Shown here piece by piece: positions 1-8,671 of a DNA stretch of 21,877 nucleotides. The position numbers and the translations under genes were made by a program. Source of the DNA: Bacteroidetes bacterium UBA7368 (lineage in GTDB: Bacteria; Bacteroidota; Rhodothermia; Rhodothermales; UBA10348); assembly GCA_002469915.1 (NCBI GenBank), contig DKOG01000082.1:1-21877 (forward strand). The letters are read 5' to 3'. The notes beneath the pieces are model-generated. The model was not told the origin of the DNA and made no database searches. It was given only the letters and a program-made list of their open reading frames with translations. Position 1 is the first letter of the stretch; each line of letters starts with the position of its first letter.

Positions 1-221
1 CCCGCCACTGAGATCGTTCCTTCCCGCTCCAGCAAGACTTCTTTAGGAGATACATCCCTAAGGGCCCAATCTAATTCAACGGCACTCTTCTCGGCATCCG
101 TCGGTTCGGCAAAGAGAACCGCCATATCCACGCCACCAACGACATCATCTCCGGAGTCACTAGATAGTTCGCATCCGCCTAGAAGCAATACACTCAGTGC
201 AATCCAAATTGCTTGTTTCAT
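1..221 (-). CDS. Putative lipoprotein, 5' part only (runs off window start)
   Basis: Reading the minus strand from an ATG at 221 gives an open frame of 73 codons to the window edge. The first residues are MKQAIWIALSVLLLGGC, a classic lipoprotein signal: a basic N-end, a hydrophobic core and the lipobox LGGC with Cys17 as the lipidated residue. A purine-rich AGGAAGG lies directly before the ATG and supports this start. After the Cys comes an acidic, serine-rich linker (SSDSGDD) typical of exported lipoproteins, then a region I do not recognise. The gene is divergent from the cysteine desulfurase, with 139 bp between. Export and lipidation are inferred from the signal; function is unknown because only the N-terminus is visible. 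Confidence 0.75.
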   Translation of the reverse strand, partial: MKQAIWIALSVLLLGGCELSSDSGDDVVGGVDMAVLFAEPTDAEKSAVELDWALRDVSPKEVLLEREGTISVA

Positions 222-293
222 CCTTCCTGATGGTTAAATCTACTTAATCGACTACAGCCATACGGTGAAGTAGCCACTTGGATTCCTGAATAG

Positions 294-332
294 AAAACGA
301 AGGCGTGAACTGAACCGATTCGGTTTCGTTTT
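294..332. promoter_or_regulatory. Nested inverted repeat in divergent intergenic region
   Basis: Between the lipoprotein gene and the cysteine desulfurase gene, arms AAAACGAA (294-301) and TTCGTTTT (325-332) are exact reverse complements, with a smaller pair AACCG/CGGTT (313-317/321-325) nested inside. It lies 29 bases before the desulfurase start, so it could be an operator or leader hairpin for that operon. That role is inference from position only. Confidence 0.3.
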
Positions 333-360
333 AGATGCTGTTTCACCAAAATGATGCTTT

Positions 361-1491
361 ATGCGGCCCATCTACTTTGACAATAACGCCACCACTCCTG
401 TTGAGCAGGAAGTGTTGGACCGAATGATTCCCTATTTCACCCATGAGTACGGAAACCCCTCCAACACCAGCCATGCATTTGGGTGGACTGCGGATGAAGC
501 TGTTAAGATGGCAAGAGAAGAACTCGCATCCCTTATTCACGCCGATCCTGCCGGATTGGTATTTACGTGTGGCGCGACAGAAGCCATCAATCACGTGATC
601 AAAGGGATGGCTCAAGGACGCGACTCTGGACATATATTGACCGTCGCAACGGAGCACAAAGCAGTTCTCGTGGCGTGCGAAACGCTGGAATCATCGGGAA
701 TTGAAACGACCTATTTACCAGTAGATGCCGCAGGATTGGTTTCCGTCGATGCAGTGCGCAATGCGCTTCGAGAAGACACCCTGCTTGTCATCGTAATGTG
801 GGCCAACAATGAGACCGGCGTTCTGCAACCAATTGCAGAGATTGCGGAATTGTTGAAAGATCATCCCGCACTCTTTTTTACGGATGCCACCCAGTCTCTG
901 GGGAAAGTAGATGTGAACGTTAAAAACATTGACTTCCTTGCCTGCTCGGCACATAAGTTTTACGGCCCCAAAGGTGTTGGAGCACTGTACATACGAGCAG
1001 GTTTGCAACTCCCTCAATTGCTTCATGGAGGGGGACAAGAGCGCGGTCGAAGGGCCACGACACTGAACGTGCCTGGTATTGTTGGGATGGGTGTAGCAGC
1101 GGCAATCTCCGAAAAACGACTACACACAGATAGTCATGCGATGGCCGAAAGGCGAGATCGATTTGAACAAGAGCTACTCACCGTTTATCCGGATGCCATT
1201 GTAAATGGGGCGGACGCCCCGCGCCTTCCTCAAACATCGAATGTGACGTTTCCAGGCGTCCGCGCAGGCGAAATGATGGCCGAGATTGGTCGCATTGCCG
1301 TCTCAACGGGAAGCGCCTGTGCAAGTGGCTCTGGAAAGCCTAGTCACGTCCTCTCTGCCATGGGGGTCAATAAGGAATCGGCTCAGGGTACCGTCCGGTT
1401 TAGCATGAGCCGCCACACGACGGATGAGGAAGTCACCGAGGCGGTTCGATTACTTCAGGCCCACGCGGTGAAAAAACATGAGGTGGCCTAG
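361..1491 (+). CDS. Cysteine desulfurase, NifS/IscS-type (PLP-dependent)
   Basis: A 376-residue class V aminotransferase-fold enzyme that removes sulfur from L-cysteine as an enzyme persulfide, giving alanine, and feeds Fe-S cluster or thio-cofactor synthesis in the cytoplasm. The opening MRPIYFDNNATTP is the family signature. The PLP lysine is K199 in SAHKFYGPKG; H99 (TEHK), D175 and Q178 (TDATQ) are the usual cofactor contacts. The persulfide cysteine is C320 in STGSACASGSG, followed by KPSHVL, a NifS/IscS-like loop rather than SufS. Length is normal for NifS. The ATG at 361 is the only start that gives the family N-terminus; no clear Shine-Dalgarno is seen. It is the first gene of a three-gene operon: its TAG overlaps the next gene's GTG by one base. 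I cannot tell NifS from IscS biologically, so no symbol is given. Confidence 0.95.
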   Translation: MRPIYFDNNATTPVEQEVLDRMIPYFTHEYGNPSNTSHAFGWTADEAVKMAREELASLIHADPAGLVFTCGATEAINHVIKGMAQGRDSGHILTVATEHKAVLVACETLESSGIETTYLPVDAAGLVSVDAVRNALREDTLLVIVMWANNETGVLQPIAEIAELLKDHPALFFTDATQSLGKVDVNVKNIDFLACSAHKFYGPKGVGALYIRAGLQLPQLLHGGGQERGRRATTLNVPGIVGMGVAAAISEKRLHTDSHAMAERRDRFEQELLTVYPDAIVNGADAPRLPQTSNVTFPGVRAGEMMAEIGRIAVSTGSACASGSGKPSHVLSAMGVNKESAQGTVRFSMSRHTTDEEVTEAVRLLQAHAVKKHEVA

Positions 1492-1994
1492 TGGAAGTCA
1501 TTCAAAACAAAGTAGCTGAAAGCGGCATCCAGGTGTTTAATCTGGATGACATGATACCAGAGGGAGCGGTCAAAGAGTTCGACCTAGCCCCCTTCCTGGC
1601 TGGAGGGTTTGTGCTTCGAGAAAAAGCATTTCGAACCGCGCTGAAAGAGTACGACTGGGCACCATTTACTGAAGCTCATGTGGGTATTTTCTGCTCCACT
1701 GACGCCATCATCCCAACCTGGGCCTTTATGCTCGTTGCCTCACGTCTAGATGGAATTGCAGAATCTGTGACTTCGGCTCGGGCTTCTGAGATTAGAGAAC
1801 GCCGATTTTCAGCAGCTCTGAAAGCCCACGACTGGAGCCCATATACCGACCGGATCGTGGTCATAAAAGGGTGTGGCACTGGTGCCGTTCCTACGAGTGC
1901 ATACGTTGAAGCCACGGCCGCTATGCAACAAGTAGCCAGAAAGATCATGTATGGTGAACCATGCTCCTCCGTACCGATTTGGCGTAAAAAGTGA
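1491..1994 (+). CDS. DUF2480 family protein, candidate Fe-S/sulfur-transfer accessory
   Basis: 167 residues matching the Bacteroidota DUF2480 family as I recall it: N-terminal 'IQNKVAESGI..FNLDDMIPEG', central FCSTDAIIPTWAFML, then VVIKGCGTGAVPTSAYVE and the C-terminal KIMYGEPCSSVPIW. Three cysteines sit in these conserved blocks (C68, C128, C158). No signal peptide or membrane helix is apparent, so it is probably cytoplasmic. It starts with GTG inside the TAG stop of the cysteine desulfurase (TAGTG), and its own TGA overlaps the next GTG by four bases, so all three genes are likely translationally coupled. In Flavobacteria I recall this family near suf genes (sufS, sufE, DUF59). A role in handling persulfide sulfur or Fe-S assembly is inference from this context; the biochemical function is unknown. 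Confidence 0.85.
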   Translation: MEVIQNKVAESGIQVFNLDDMIPEGAVKEFDLAPFLAGGFVLREKAFRTALKEYDWAPFTEAHVGIFCSTDAIIPTWAFMLVASRLDGIAESVTSARASEIRERRFSAALKAHDWSPYTDRIVVIKGCGTGAVPTSAYVEATAAMQQVARKIMYGEPCSSVPIWRKK

Positions 1995-3100
1995 ACTCTG
2001 GTTTTAGATTTTCACACCAGATAAGTCGAGTTCAGTCGCAATACCGCACCAACGAACGCCTGTTTGGGGTTCTTTTTTTTGTAGCAGGTATCGTTTGGGA
2101 TGCTCTTACGCTTCGGCGAATCGATAACCTCGTCGACAATGCCATTCTCGTCGGATACCTCGTTCTTTTAACCGGTATCGTGGTAGCCAGTATCCTGGTC
2201 CGGTCTGACAAAGATGGACGCCTCGCGCGTGTTGAACCGTGGCTAGCGCCAGTAATCCAATTCCTTCTCGGCGCCCTCCTTTCAGCATTCGTCATTTTTT
2301 ACGCTCAAAGTATTGCCTGGGTGACGCATCTGGGATTTTGGCTCATTTTAGTCTTGGGGATGATCGCCAATGAGTTTCTACACCGTCGGTTCTCTTCGCT
2401 CACATCGCTACTGATCTTTCTGATGCTCAGTTCAACGAGTATGCTGGCCTGGCTCTATCCGGTACTCGCAGGCCACATGGCTCCGGTTCTCTTTCGTGCC
2501 GCAATTGCTTCTGGACTTGTCCTCAGCCTACTTCTACTTGTATTGGGCATCCGGAAAAAGCAGTTTTCGTGGGGACGACTGGGATCGCCTCCTCTTTGGT
2601 ACTTGCTGGGTTGCGCTATCCTTTTAGACGTCGGATACCGGCAAAACTGGATTCCTCCCGTTCCCCTATCCGTGGAAGCAGGCGGTGTGTATCAGCAAGT
2701 AGTCCGAGACGGTGACGCTTTTGAACTCGAATACAAAACCCGGCATCGCGGACTATTAGCCCCTAAATATGCCCGTCAATATTACCATACCCCTGGAGAA
2801 CCTGTTTACGCGTTCACGTCAGTTTTTGCACCTACCGACCTCAAAGAACGCATCTTTCATGTTTGGCAACGCCAAGATGAAACGTCTGAAAAATGGGTGA
2901 CCACCGATCGAATTGGATATGACCTCACCGGAGGCCGAGATGATGGTTTTCGAGGAATGACGTTCAAACAGAATATTTCAGAGGGAGACTGGCGAATCAT
3001 CGTCGAAACCTCCAACGGCAAAACCGTGAGTCGCATACCCTTCACTGTGACTTTTCTCAATCAGAATGACGTGTATTGGACGCGAACGCTGCGGAAGTAA
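1991..3100 (+). CDS. Polytopic membrane protein with C-terminal DUF2914 domain
   Basis: 369 residues. About seven hydrophobic segments are visible (near 24-41, 48-70, 85-104, 111-127, 135-155, 165-187, 200-214), followed by a soluble tail. Residues about 270-353 (VYAFTSVFAP, IFHVWQRQ, GFRGMTFKQN, GDWRIIVETSNG) fit the DUF2914 pattern: a beta-rich module with the usual HVW, R-G and G-x-W-R-I/V-x-V elements. The GTG start overlaps the DUF2480 gene's TGA by four bases (GTGA), so it is the last gene of the desulfurase operon. With seven helices the tail would be on the periplasmic side if the N-terminus is inside; that topology is inference. Its function and its link to sulfur metabolism are unknown. 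It converges with recG. Confidence 0.7.
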   Translation: MNSGFRFSHQISRVQSQYRTNERLFGVLFFVAGIVWDALTLRRIDNLVDNAILVGYLVLLTGIVVASILVRSDKDGRLARVEPWLAPVIQFLLGALLSAFVIFYAQSIAWVTHLGFWLILVLGMIANEFLHRRFSSLTSLLIFLMLSSTSMLAWLYPVLAGHMAPVLFRAAIASGLVLSLLLLVLGIRKKQFSWGRLGSPPLWYLLGCAILLDVGYRQNWIPPVPLSVEAGGVYQQVVRDGDAFELEYKTRHRGLLAPKYARQYYHTPGEPVYAFTSVFAPTDLKERIFHVWQRQDETSEKWVTTDRIGYDLTGGRDDGFRGMTFKQNISEGDWRIIVETSNGKTVSRIPFTVTFLNQNDVYWTRTLRK

Positions 3101-3109
3101 GTAGCCAGA

Positions 3110-3124
3110 GTCGCTAGAAGCGAC
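3110..3124 (+). terminator. Short hairpin between converging operon and recG
   Basis: A perfect 6-bp stem GTCGCT/AGCGAC with a three-base loop lies ten bases after the DUF2914 gene's stop. No T-run follows, so it is at best a weak terminator or an RNA-stabilising hairpin. The rest of the 60-base gap to the recG stop shows nothing clear. Confidence 0.25.
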
Positions 3125-3160
3125 CGTACAGCATTCAAGGCGCGGTACAGCAGGGCCTCA

Positions 3161-5260
3161 TTAGCCAATTCGAGAGAGGCGAACTCCTTTCTTTTGTACA
3201 AAGTGCTCGAAATAGTCCTTCATAGCGCGATTGTCGCCATCGTTTAGGTCCGGATCCTGTTCCAACAATCCGAATGCAGCCTCTCGGGCTTTCACAAGAA
3301 TGTGTTGGTCGTTCAACAAATCAGCAATTCGAAAGGCTGGCAGGCCACTTTGACGCGTCCCAAAGAAATCTCCAGCACCCCGAATCTCCATATCTACTTC
3401 GCTAATCTGAAATCCGTCATTGGTTTTTTCCATGGTGCGAAGACGTAGTCGAGACTCTTCAGATTGCTTGTACTCGGCCATGAGCATACACGTACTAGCG
3501 TGTTCTCCACGACCAATGCGGCCACGAAGCTGATGCAGTTGGCTCAATCCAAATCGTTCTGCGTGCTCGATCAGCATAAAGGTCGCGTTGGGCACATCCA
3601 CTCCTACTTCAATTACCGTGGTCGATACCAGAATCGATGCTTCCCCAGATACGAAACGAGCCATCGCTTCCTCTTTTTCGGCAGCTTTCATACGACCGTG
3701 CACCAGTTCGACAGAAACATCCGAAAATCGAGATGAAACTTGCTCATGCCCCGAAACGGCATCTTTTAGATCCAGTTTTTCGCTTTCTTCCACCAATGGA
3801 TACACGACATAACACTGTCGCCCCGAGGCAATGGCCTCATCCATCTGTGCGTAGACCGCATCTCTTTCTTTTTCCCGCACCATTTTAGTATGAATCGGTT
3901 GACGCCCCGGCGGACGCTCCCGCATCACGCTCACGTCCAAATCCCCATACAGCGTCAAGGCCAATGACCGGGGAATAGGAGTGGCCGTCATGAGCAACAT
4001 ATGAGGCCGTTCTCCTTTTTCGAATAACGTAGCCCGCTGCATGACACCAAATCGATGCTGTTCATCGACTACGCTAAAACCGAGACGCTTGAAATGGACT
4101 TTCCCTTGAATGATGGCGTGTGTGCCCACGACAATCGGCAGTGTTCCATTTTCCAGCGCCGCAAGGACTGAGCGTCGTTGCTCGGCCGGGGTACTTCCCG
4201 TTAAAAGAGCCACCGGAATCTGGAGCGGCTTGAGTAAGGCACTCAGCGAGCGGTAGTGTTGCTCGGATAAAATTTCCGTGGGAGCCATGAAGGCGACCTG
4301 ATAGCCCGAGTCGATCGCTGTCAGAGCGGCTGCGACTGCTACGACTGTTTTCCCACTTCCCACATCCCCCTGAAGTAGTCGATTCATTTGATGCCCGCTG
4401 GAGAGGTCCTGCCCAATCTCTAACAGAGCCGTCTTCTGAGCATTCGTGAGCGTAAAGGGTAATACCTCAGACACAAACTTCGACACAAGTGCTCCTCCCG
4501 AAGGCATCACAACTCCGGGGACATCTTCTCTGACCAATTTGGTCTTGGCCAACAACATTTGAAAAAAGAACAGCTCCTCAAATTTTAATCGATACCGAGC
4601 CGCTTGCAATTCCTCATTGTTCTTGGGGAAATGAACCGCTCTTCGGGCCACTCGCCCATCGAGCAATCCCAAATTCTGGACAAGTCTTGAAGGAAGGTTT
4701 TCTTGAAGGTCCGTTCCCCGTTCCTTGATGAGCTGATAGATAATCTTGCGAAAAGCGCGACTGGTCAGTCCGCTTTGCTGAAGACTCGCCGATCCAGCGT
4801 ACAGAGAAATGATGCGGCCGGTATCGATAGATGGCCCATCTTCATCCAATCGATCAAAATCAGGGTGAGAAAAGGACATCGATCCACCATATTGAGCCGG
4901 TTTCCCATGCAGCGCAAGGCGATGACCTTTTTCTATGACTCGAGAAACCCAGCTGACACCCTGAAACCAAACACATTTCAACCGGCGTCCGGGTTCATCT
5001 TCAATAATGGCTTCAAATCTCTTTTGACGCCGACCAGGAATAACCCCAGCCGCTACTACCGTGCCAACGACCGTCACAGGATCCGAACCAGATTTCATTT
5101 CAGCGATTCGGACCACAGACGTGCGGTCCAGATATCGGCGCGGATAATACGAAAGCAGGTCATTAACAGAAGTCACACCGGCCTGTTTAAGCACATCACT
5201 ACGTCGAGGACCGACCCCCTTGAGGAACTGAACAGATTCCTGTAAAAATGGGATGGACAT
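3161..5260 (-). CDS. recG: ATP-dependent DNA helicase RecG
   Basis: 699 residues, normal for RecG, which regresses stalled forks and branch-migrates recombination intermediates. The N-terminal wedge region begins FLKGVGPRRSDVLKQAGV and contains the PRRYLDR motif, followed by an OB-fold (about 60-130). Helicase motifs are all present: Walker A GDVGSGKT (298-305), DEQH box (399-402), TATPIP (425-430), the VSTTVIEVGVDVP segment (545-557) and QLRGRIGR (577-584). The C-terminus has the RecG-specific RGAGDFFGTRQSG block (627-639). The ATG at 5260 gives the family N-terminus. It lies 12 bases downstream of a lipoprotein gene on the same strand, so the two are probably co-transcribed, and it converges with the DUF2914 gene. 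No key residue is missing. Confidence 0.97.
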   Translation of the reverse strand: MSIPFLQESVQFLKGVGPRRSDVLKQAGVTSVNDLLSYYPRRYLDRTSVVRIAEMKSGSDPVTVVGTVVAAGVIPGRRQKRFEAIIEDEPGRRLKCVWFQGVSWVSRVIEKGHRLALHGKPAQYGGSMSFSHPDFDRLDEDGPSIDTGRIISLYAGSASLQQSGLTSRAFRKIIYQLIKERGTDLQENLPSRLVQNLGLLDGRVARRAVHFPKNNEELQAARYRLKFEELFFFQMLLAKTKLVREDVPGVVMPSGGALVSKFVSEVLPFTLTNAQKTALLEIGQDLSSGHQMNRLLQGDVGSGKTVVAVAAALTAIDSGYQVAFMAPTEILSEQHYRSLSALLKPLQIPVALLTGSTPAEQRRSVLAALENGTLPIVVGTHAIIQGKVHFKRLGFSVVDEQHRFGVMQRATLFEKGERPHMLLMTATPIPRSLALTLYGDLDVSVMRERPPGRQPIHTKMVREKERDAVYAQMDEAIASGRQCYVVYPLVEESEKLDLKDAVSGHEQVSSRFSDVSVELVHGRMKAAEKEEAMARFVSGEASILVSTTVIEVGVDVPNATFMLIEHAERFGLSQLHQLRGRIGRGEHASTCMLMAEYKQSEESRLRLRTMEKTNDGFQISEVDMEIRGAGDFFGTRQSGLPAFRIADLLNDQHILVKAREAAFGLLEQDPDLNDGDNRAMKDYFEHFVQKKGVRLSRIG

Positions 5261-5272
5261 AGGAAATAACGA

Positions 5273-6301
5273 TTATCTCGGGCTCCAACTGTAACGTTCA
5301 ATGCGGGGTTCAGGCTTTACAATGGATATGGCAATTTCGTACGAACCGTCCGAAAGCTGACGCACCGCAATATCGGTAGGATAATACTCCTGATTGAAAG
5401 AAGGTGCAGGCTGGGTGACCAAGTGCTGTAATTGACCTTCCAGATCATAGACATCGAGTTGAGCCCACCCGGGACGCATGTTCAACACAAAAATATAATC
5501 GCCGGCAAGATCTGCTGAAGAAGAAAGTAGCGGCGGAGCATGCGTATCACCATTCATGAACTGTAGACTACGAGCTAGCATGGGTGAATCGAAGCCATTT
5601 AAAGCTAGTGAATCCAATGAGCCGTTTGCGTAGCGATCTACCATGGGTCTGAAACCTGACAAGGAATACACCACCTCTCCCCGGGTTCGCAGCAATCCTG
5701 CATACCTCCAGTCCGGTCCCGGTAGAGCAACTTGCTCCACGATTTCACCATCCACGTCGTGCAGAGCCAAATACCCTTCAAATTCAGGAGCCACAACCTT
5801 GCTAACGAATCCAGTTTCCGTTGCAGTTACGTACCTCAATCCACCCCGCTCTGGAACTGGACCTCCAATAAAAATCTCTCGTTCAATATTTCCTTCGGTA
5901 ATCTCGTACACGCTATGCGTTGCAGGGCTGAAGGCAAATACCGATTTTCCTCTAAATCCAGCTAGGTAAGGGAAGGAATCCGGTATCGTATCCCGCTCAA
6001 CCGGCTCCACAAATCCGCTCTCGAACGCCAATAATATGTGGCGGGCGGTATCAGTAACCCAGAGCAACCCATTAGCGTCATAGGCCAACGTACGCGGATA
6101 CTGAAGCTCATCCATTCCAGGATTAATAGCCTCTAATACGGTAAGGGTGTCAACAGGAAACGTTTGAGCAAATTCTCTTGAAAGTGAATCTGCCGGGGTA
6201 ATAGAGCGAGGCTCATTACGGGAGCAGGACGAAGGCAGGCATCCTGTGAGGAATAAAGAGGCCAGCAGCCAGTAGGGACTAGATCGAGAGTGAAAGACCA
6301 T
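5273..6301 (-). CDS. Predicted lipoprotein with beta-propeller-like fold
   Basis: 342 residues with a lipoprotein signal peptide: a hydrophobic stretch WLLASLFLTG and lipobox LTGC, lipidated at Cys21. The mature part has propeller-like strands, for example YPRTLAYDANGLLWVTDTARHIL at about 68-90, an NHL/6-bladed-like phrase (shortened here in meaning: 'LAYDANGLLWVTD'), and several similar aromatic-ending strands. No enzymatic motif is visible. This resembles the 6-bladed propeller lipoproteins common in Bacteroidota; the fold call is inference from pattern, not a match to a named family. The gene is divergent from priA and 12 bases upstream of recG, so it probably shares recG's promoter. No functional link to DNA repair is evident. 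Confidence 0.7.
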   Translation of the reverse strand: MVFHSRSSPYWLLASLFLTGCLPSSCSRNEPRSITPADSLSREFAQTFPVDTLTVLEAINPGMDELQYPRTLAYDANGLLWVTDTARHILLAFESGFVEPVERDTIPDSFPYLAGFRGKSVFAFSPATHSVYEITEGNIEREIFIGGPVPERGGLRYVTATETGFVSKVVAPEFEGYLALHDVDGEIVEQVALPGPDWRYAGLLRTRGEVVYSLSGFRPMVDRYANGSLDSLALNGFDSPMLARSLQFMNGDTHAPPLLSSSADLAGDYIFVLNMRPGWAQLDVYDLEGQLQHLVTQPAPSFNQEYYPTDIAVRQLSDGSYEIAISIVKPEPRIERYSWSPR

Positions 6302-6327
6302 CGCGGTGGGTGTTTTGGCTCCTCAAC

Positions 6328-6345
6328 CCGACGAAGCGCCGTCGG
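6328..6345. repeat. Inverted repeat 1 in lipoprotein-priA divergent gap
   Basis: CCGACG and CGTCGG are exact reverse complements around a six-base spacer; two further A-T pairs can form outside one mismatch. It lies in the 110-base gap between the divergent lipoprotein/recG and priA genes. A regulator site or 5'-UTR hairpin is possible, but nothing decides between them. Confidence 0.3.
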
Positions 6346-6355
6346 TTTCCTAACA

Positions 6356-6371
6356 TGACAGAACGCTGTCA
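6356..6371. promoter_or_regulatory. Inverted repeat 2, possible operator between divergent genes
   Basis: TGACAG-AACG-CTGTCA is a perfect 6-bp inverted repeat ten bases after the first one and 40 bases before the priA TTG start. Its dyad symmetry and position between divergent genes suit a dimeric regulator. It does not match a LexA box that I can name for this group. The role is inference. Confidence 0.35.
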
Positions 6372-6411
6372 GTCGAAGGTGTATCTTCCGCACGTAAATT
6401 AAGAGCAGATC

Positions 6412-8652
6412 TTGAAAATCGTTCGCGTCATATTACCGCTGCCACTGAACAGACCGTACACCTATTTGGTGCCGGAGCATTTTGTTCGTCTCATGCGAAA
6501 AGGCCGCAGGGTCGTCGTCCCATTCGGAAAACGAAAGCTGGCCGGAGTCGTAGTCGACGAAGGCCAGGAAGCCGATCTCAAAGGATATAAGGCTAAAGAA
6601 CTCCTTGACGTGGACATGGAGCTCCCCCCGCTTTCAGAGGAGTTACTGGACCTAACTAAATGGATTGCCAAATATTATATGTGTTCTTGGGGGGAAGCCG
6701 CACGTTCGGCGCTGCCTCCCGGCAGCGCCGCAGCCACCGCTCGATCCCGGATAAAAACGGTGATCATGGTGGGACTTTCTCCCAACGCTCCAGAGCATCC
6801 TCCTCGAGGAAGTAAGCAGTTTGCCATACTTGAACAACTCCGGATTTGGGATGCGGCTGAGCGTCTTCCGGTAACCCAAACTGAGTTACTGGCTGCTGCA
6901 GGTGGTACATCAGCCACCGTTCGGCGTCTGGCCCAGATGGGCTTCTTGGAAATTGATGTAGCGGAGATGGATCGATCTGGAGGAGGTTCTTCCGACCGGG
7001 ATTCATCCAGGCTGGACCTCCATAAAGAGCAGGTTCGCGCCATTGAGGCCATCAGCAATCAATTGGACTCGGGTAAATTTGGATGTTTCCTTTTACATGG
7101 GGTTACCGGCTCAGGCAAAACGGAAGTCTACCTTCAGGCGCTTCAACATGCTCGTAAAACCGGACGTACGGCCATCGTATTGGTACCTGAAATATCCTTG
7201 ACTCCCCAAACCGTTTATCGATTCAGATCGCGTTTCGGAGATGAAGTGGCCGTTTTACATTCACGCATGAGTCAGGGTGAACGCTATGATGCATGGCGCG
7301 GTATCGGCGAAGGACGCTACCCCATCGTGATTGGTCCTCGATCTGCCATTCTGGCTCCAGTAAAGAACCCCGGCATCATCATCGTTGATGAAGAGCACGA
7401 ATCCTCATACAAACAATATGACCCAGCCCCTCGCTATCACGCACGGGACGTAGCCGTCGTACGAGCTATGAATAATGGAGCGACCTGTATTCTCGGATCG
7501 GCCACTCCTAGCTTAGAAACGCTCTCCAATGCCCGACAGGGGAAATACACGCTGCTCGAAATGCCAGAACGGGTTCCGATTGCTGGTAAACCAGCTAAGC
7601 TGCCCGATATTCACGTGGTGGACCTCAGAAATGAGAAAACACTGCGCCAGCAGAATAGGGTCCTTTCCGAACGACTGGTCAATGCCATTGCAGCCCGGAA
7701 GGAATCCAGCGAACAGACCATCTTGCTGCTAAACCGTCGTGGCTTCTCACCCATCATGGAATGCACATCATGTGGCTGGGTCCCCGAATGCTCTGACTGT
7801 TCGGTAAGCATGGTGTATCACAAACCGCTACATCATCTTCGCTGTCACTACTGTGGACGAACCGCACCTGTCCCCGTTTCTTGTTCATCGTGTGGCCAAC
7901 CCACCATGGATTTTGCCGGCTCGGGTACTCAACGACTTGAAGAGGAATTAGAAGAACGCATCCCCGGTATTCGATTACTCCGGATGGACTTGGATACCAC
8001 CTCCACCAAAGGTGCGCATCATCGGATATTGGATCAATTTGGTCGAGGTGAAGCAGACGTCCTATTAGGTACTCAGATGGTTGCCAAAGGGCTGGACTTC
8101 GAACGCGTAACGCTGGTGGGCATCATTAACGCCGAAGCAGGGCTTCAATTGCCCGACATCAGAGCAGAAGAGCGGGCTTTTCAATTGCTAACCCAGGTCG
8201 CGGGGCGCGCAGGAAGGGCCAACCTAGCTGGCGAAGTACTTCTTCAGTCACGGCAACCTGGACACCCCGTTATTCAATTTGCCTTGCGTCACGACTATGC
8301 TGGATTCGCAGAGTATGCCCTCGAGGCCCGGAGTTTGCTGAACTATCCGCCGGGAGGAAAGCTCTTTTCGATTGTCTTCTCTGGTCCCAAAGACGAGATC
8401 ACGAGAAAATATGCAGAACAATGGCGCAATCTCATTGATAGTCGATTGCAATCGGTAGATCGACTTGGTCCATCGCCCGCTTTCGTGCACAAGTTAAAAA
8501 ACCGATTTCGGTATCAAATCTTGCTGAAGGTGCCCACGAACGTCCCATCTAGTCATGTTCGAAATGGAATTCAAGAGGCGAATAAGGCCTTAGGATCGCT
8601 TTCTGACGGGTATAGATTGACGGTAGACGTGGATCCCGCCGGCGTCATTTGA
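6412..8652 (+). CDS. priA: Primosomal protein N' (replication restart helicase PriA)
   Basis: 746 residues. PriA recognises abandoned forks and reloads the replisome. The N-terminal DNA-binding domain begins KIVRVILPLPLNRPYTYLVP, and a winged-helix-like region lies around 150-180. Helicase motifs are Walker A GVTGSGKT (230-237), DEEH (326-329), GSATPS (362-367) and the QVAGRAGR motif (595-602). The zinc-binding insert has all eight expected cysteines: C451, C454, C460, C463, C478, C481, C491 and C494. The start is TTG at 6412, chosen because the conserved N-terminus begins exactly there and no ATG is near; AAGAGCAG before it is a weak ribosome site. Divergent from the lipoprotein-recG pair. 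Confidence 0.97.
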   Translation: MKIVRVILPLPLNRPYTYLVPEHFVRLMRKGRRVVVPFGKRKLAGVVVDEGQEADLKGYKAKELLDVDMELPPLSEELLDLTKWIAKYYMCSWGEAARSALPPGSAAATARSRIKTVIMVGLSPNAPEHPPRGSKQFAILEQLRIWDAAERLPVTQTELLAAAGGTSATVRRLAQMGFLEIDVAEMDRSGGGSSDRDSSRLDLHKEQVRAIEAISNQLDSGKFGCFLLHGVTGSGKTEVYLQALQHARKTGRTAIVLVPEISLTPQTVYRFRSRFGDEVAVLHSRMSQGERYDAWRGIGEGRYPIVIGPRSAILAPVKNPGIIIVDEEHESSYKQYDPAPRYHARDVAVVRAMNNGATCILGSATPSLETLSNARQGKYTLLEMPERVPIAGKPAKLPDIHVVDLRNEKTLRQQNRVLSERLVNAIAARKESSEQTILLLNRRGFSPIMECTSCGWVPECSDCSVSMVYHKPLHHLRCHYCGRTAPVPVSCSSCGQPTMDFAGSGTQRLEEELEERIPGIRLLRMDLDTTSTKGAHHRILDQFGRGEADVLLGTQMVAKGLDFERVTLVGIINAEAGLQLPDIRAEERAFQLLTQVAGRAGRANLAGEVLLQSRQPGHPVIQFALRHDYAGFAEYALEARSLLNYPPGGKLFSIVFSGPKDEITRKYAEQWRNLIDSRLQSVDRLGPSPAFVHKLKNRFRYQILLKVPTNVPSSHVRNGIQEANKALGSLSDGYRLTVDVDPAGVI

Positions 8653-8671
8653 ATCCGTGTACATCTGAAAC

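Noticed and set aside
361..1491. SufS-type cysteine desulfurase with SufE partner
   Set aside because: The loop around C320 and KPSHVL is NifS/IscS-like, and no SufE gene is adjacent.
4703..5245. 180-aa plus-strand open frame
   Set aside because: It lies wholly within recG on the other strand, is basic and low-complexity, and recG's motifs are unambiguous.
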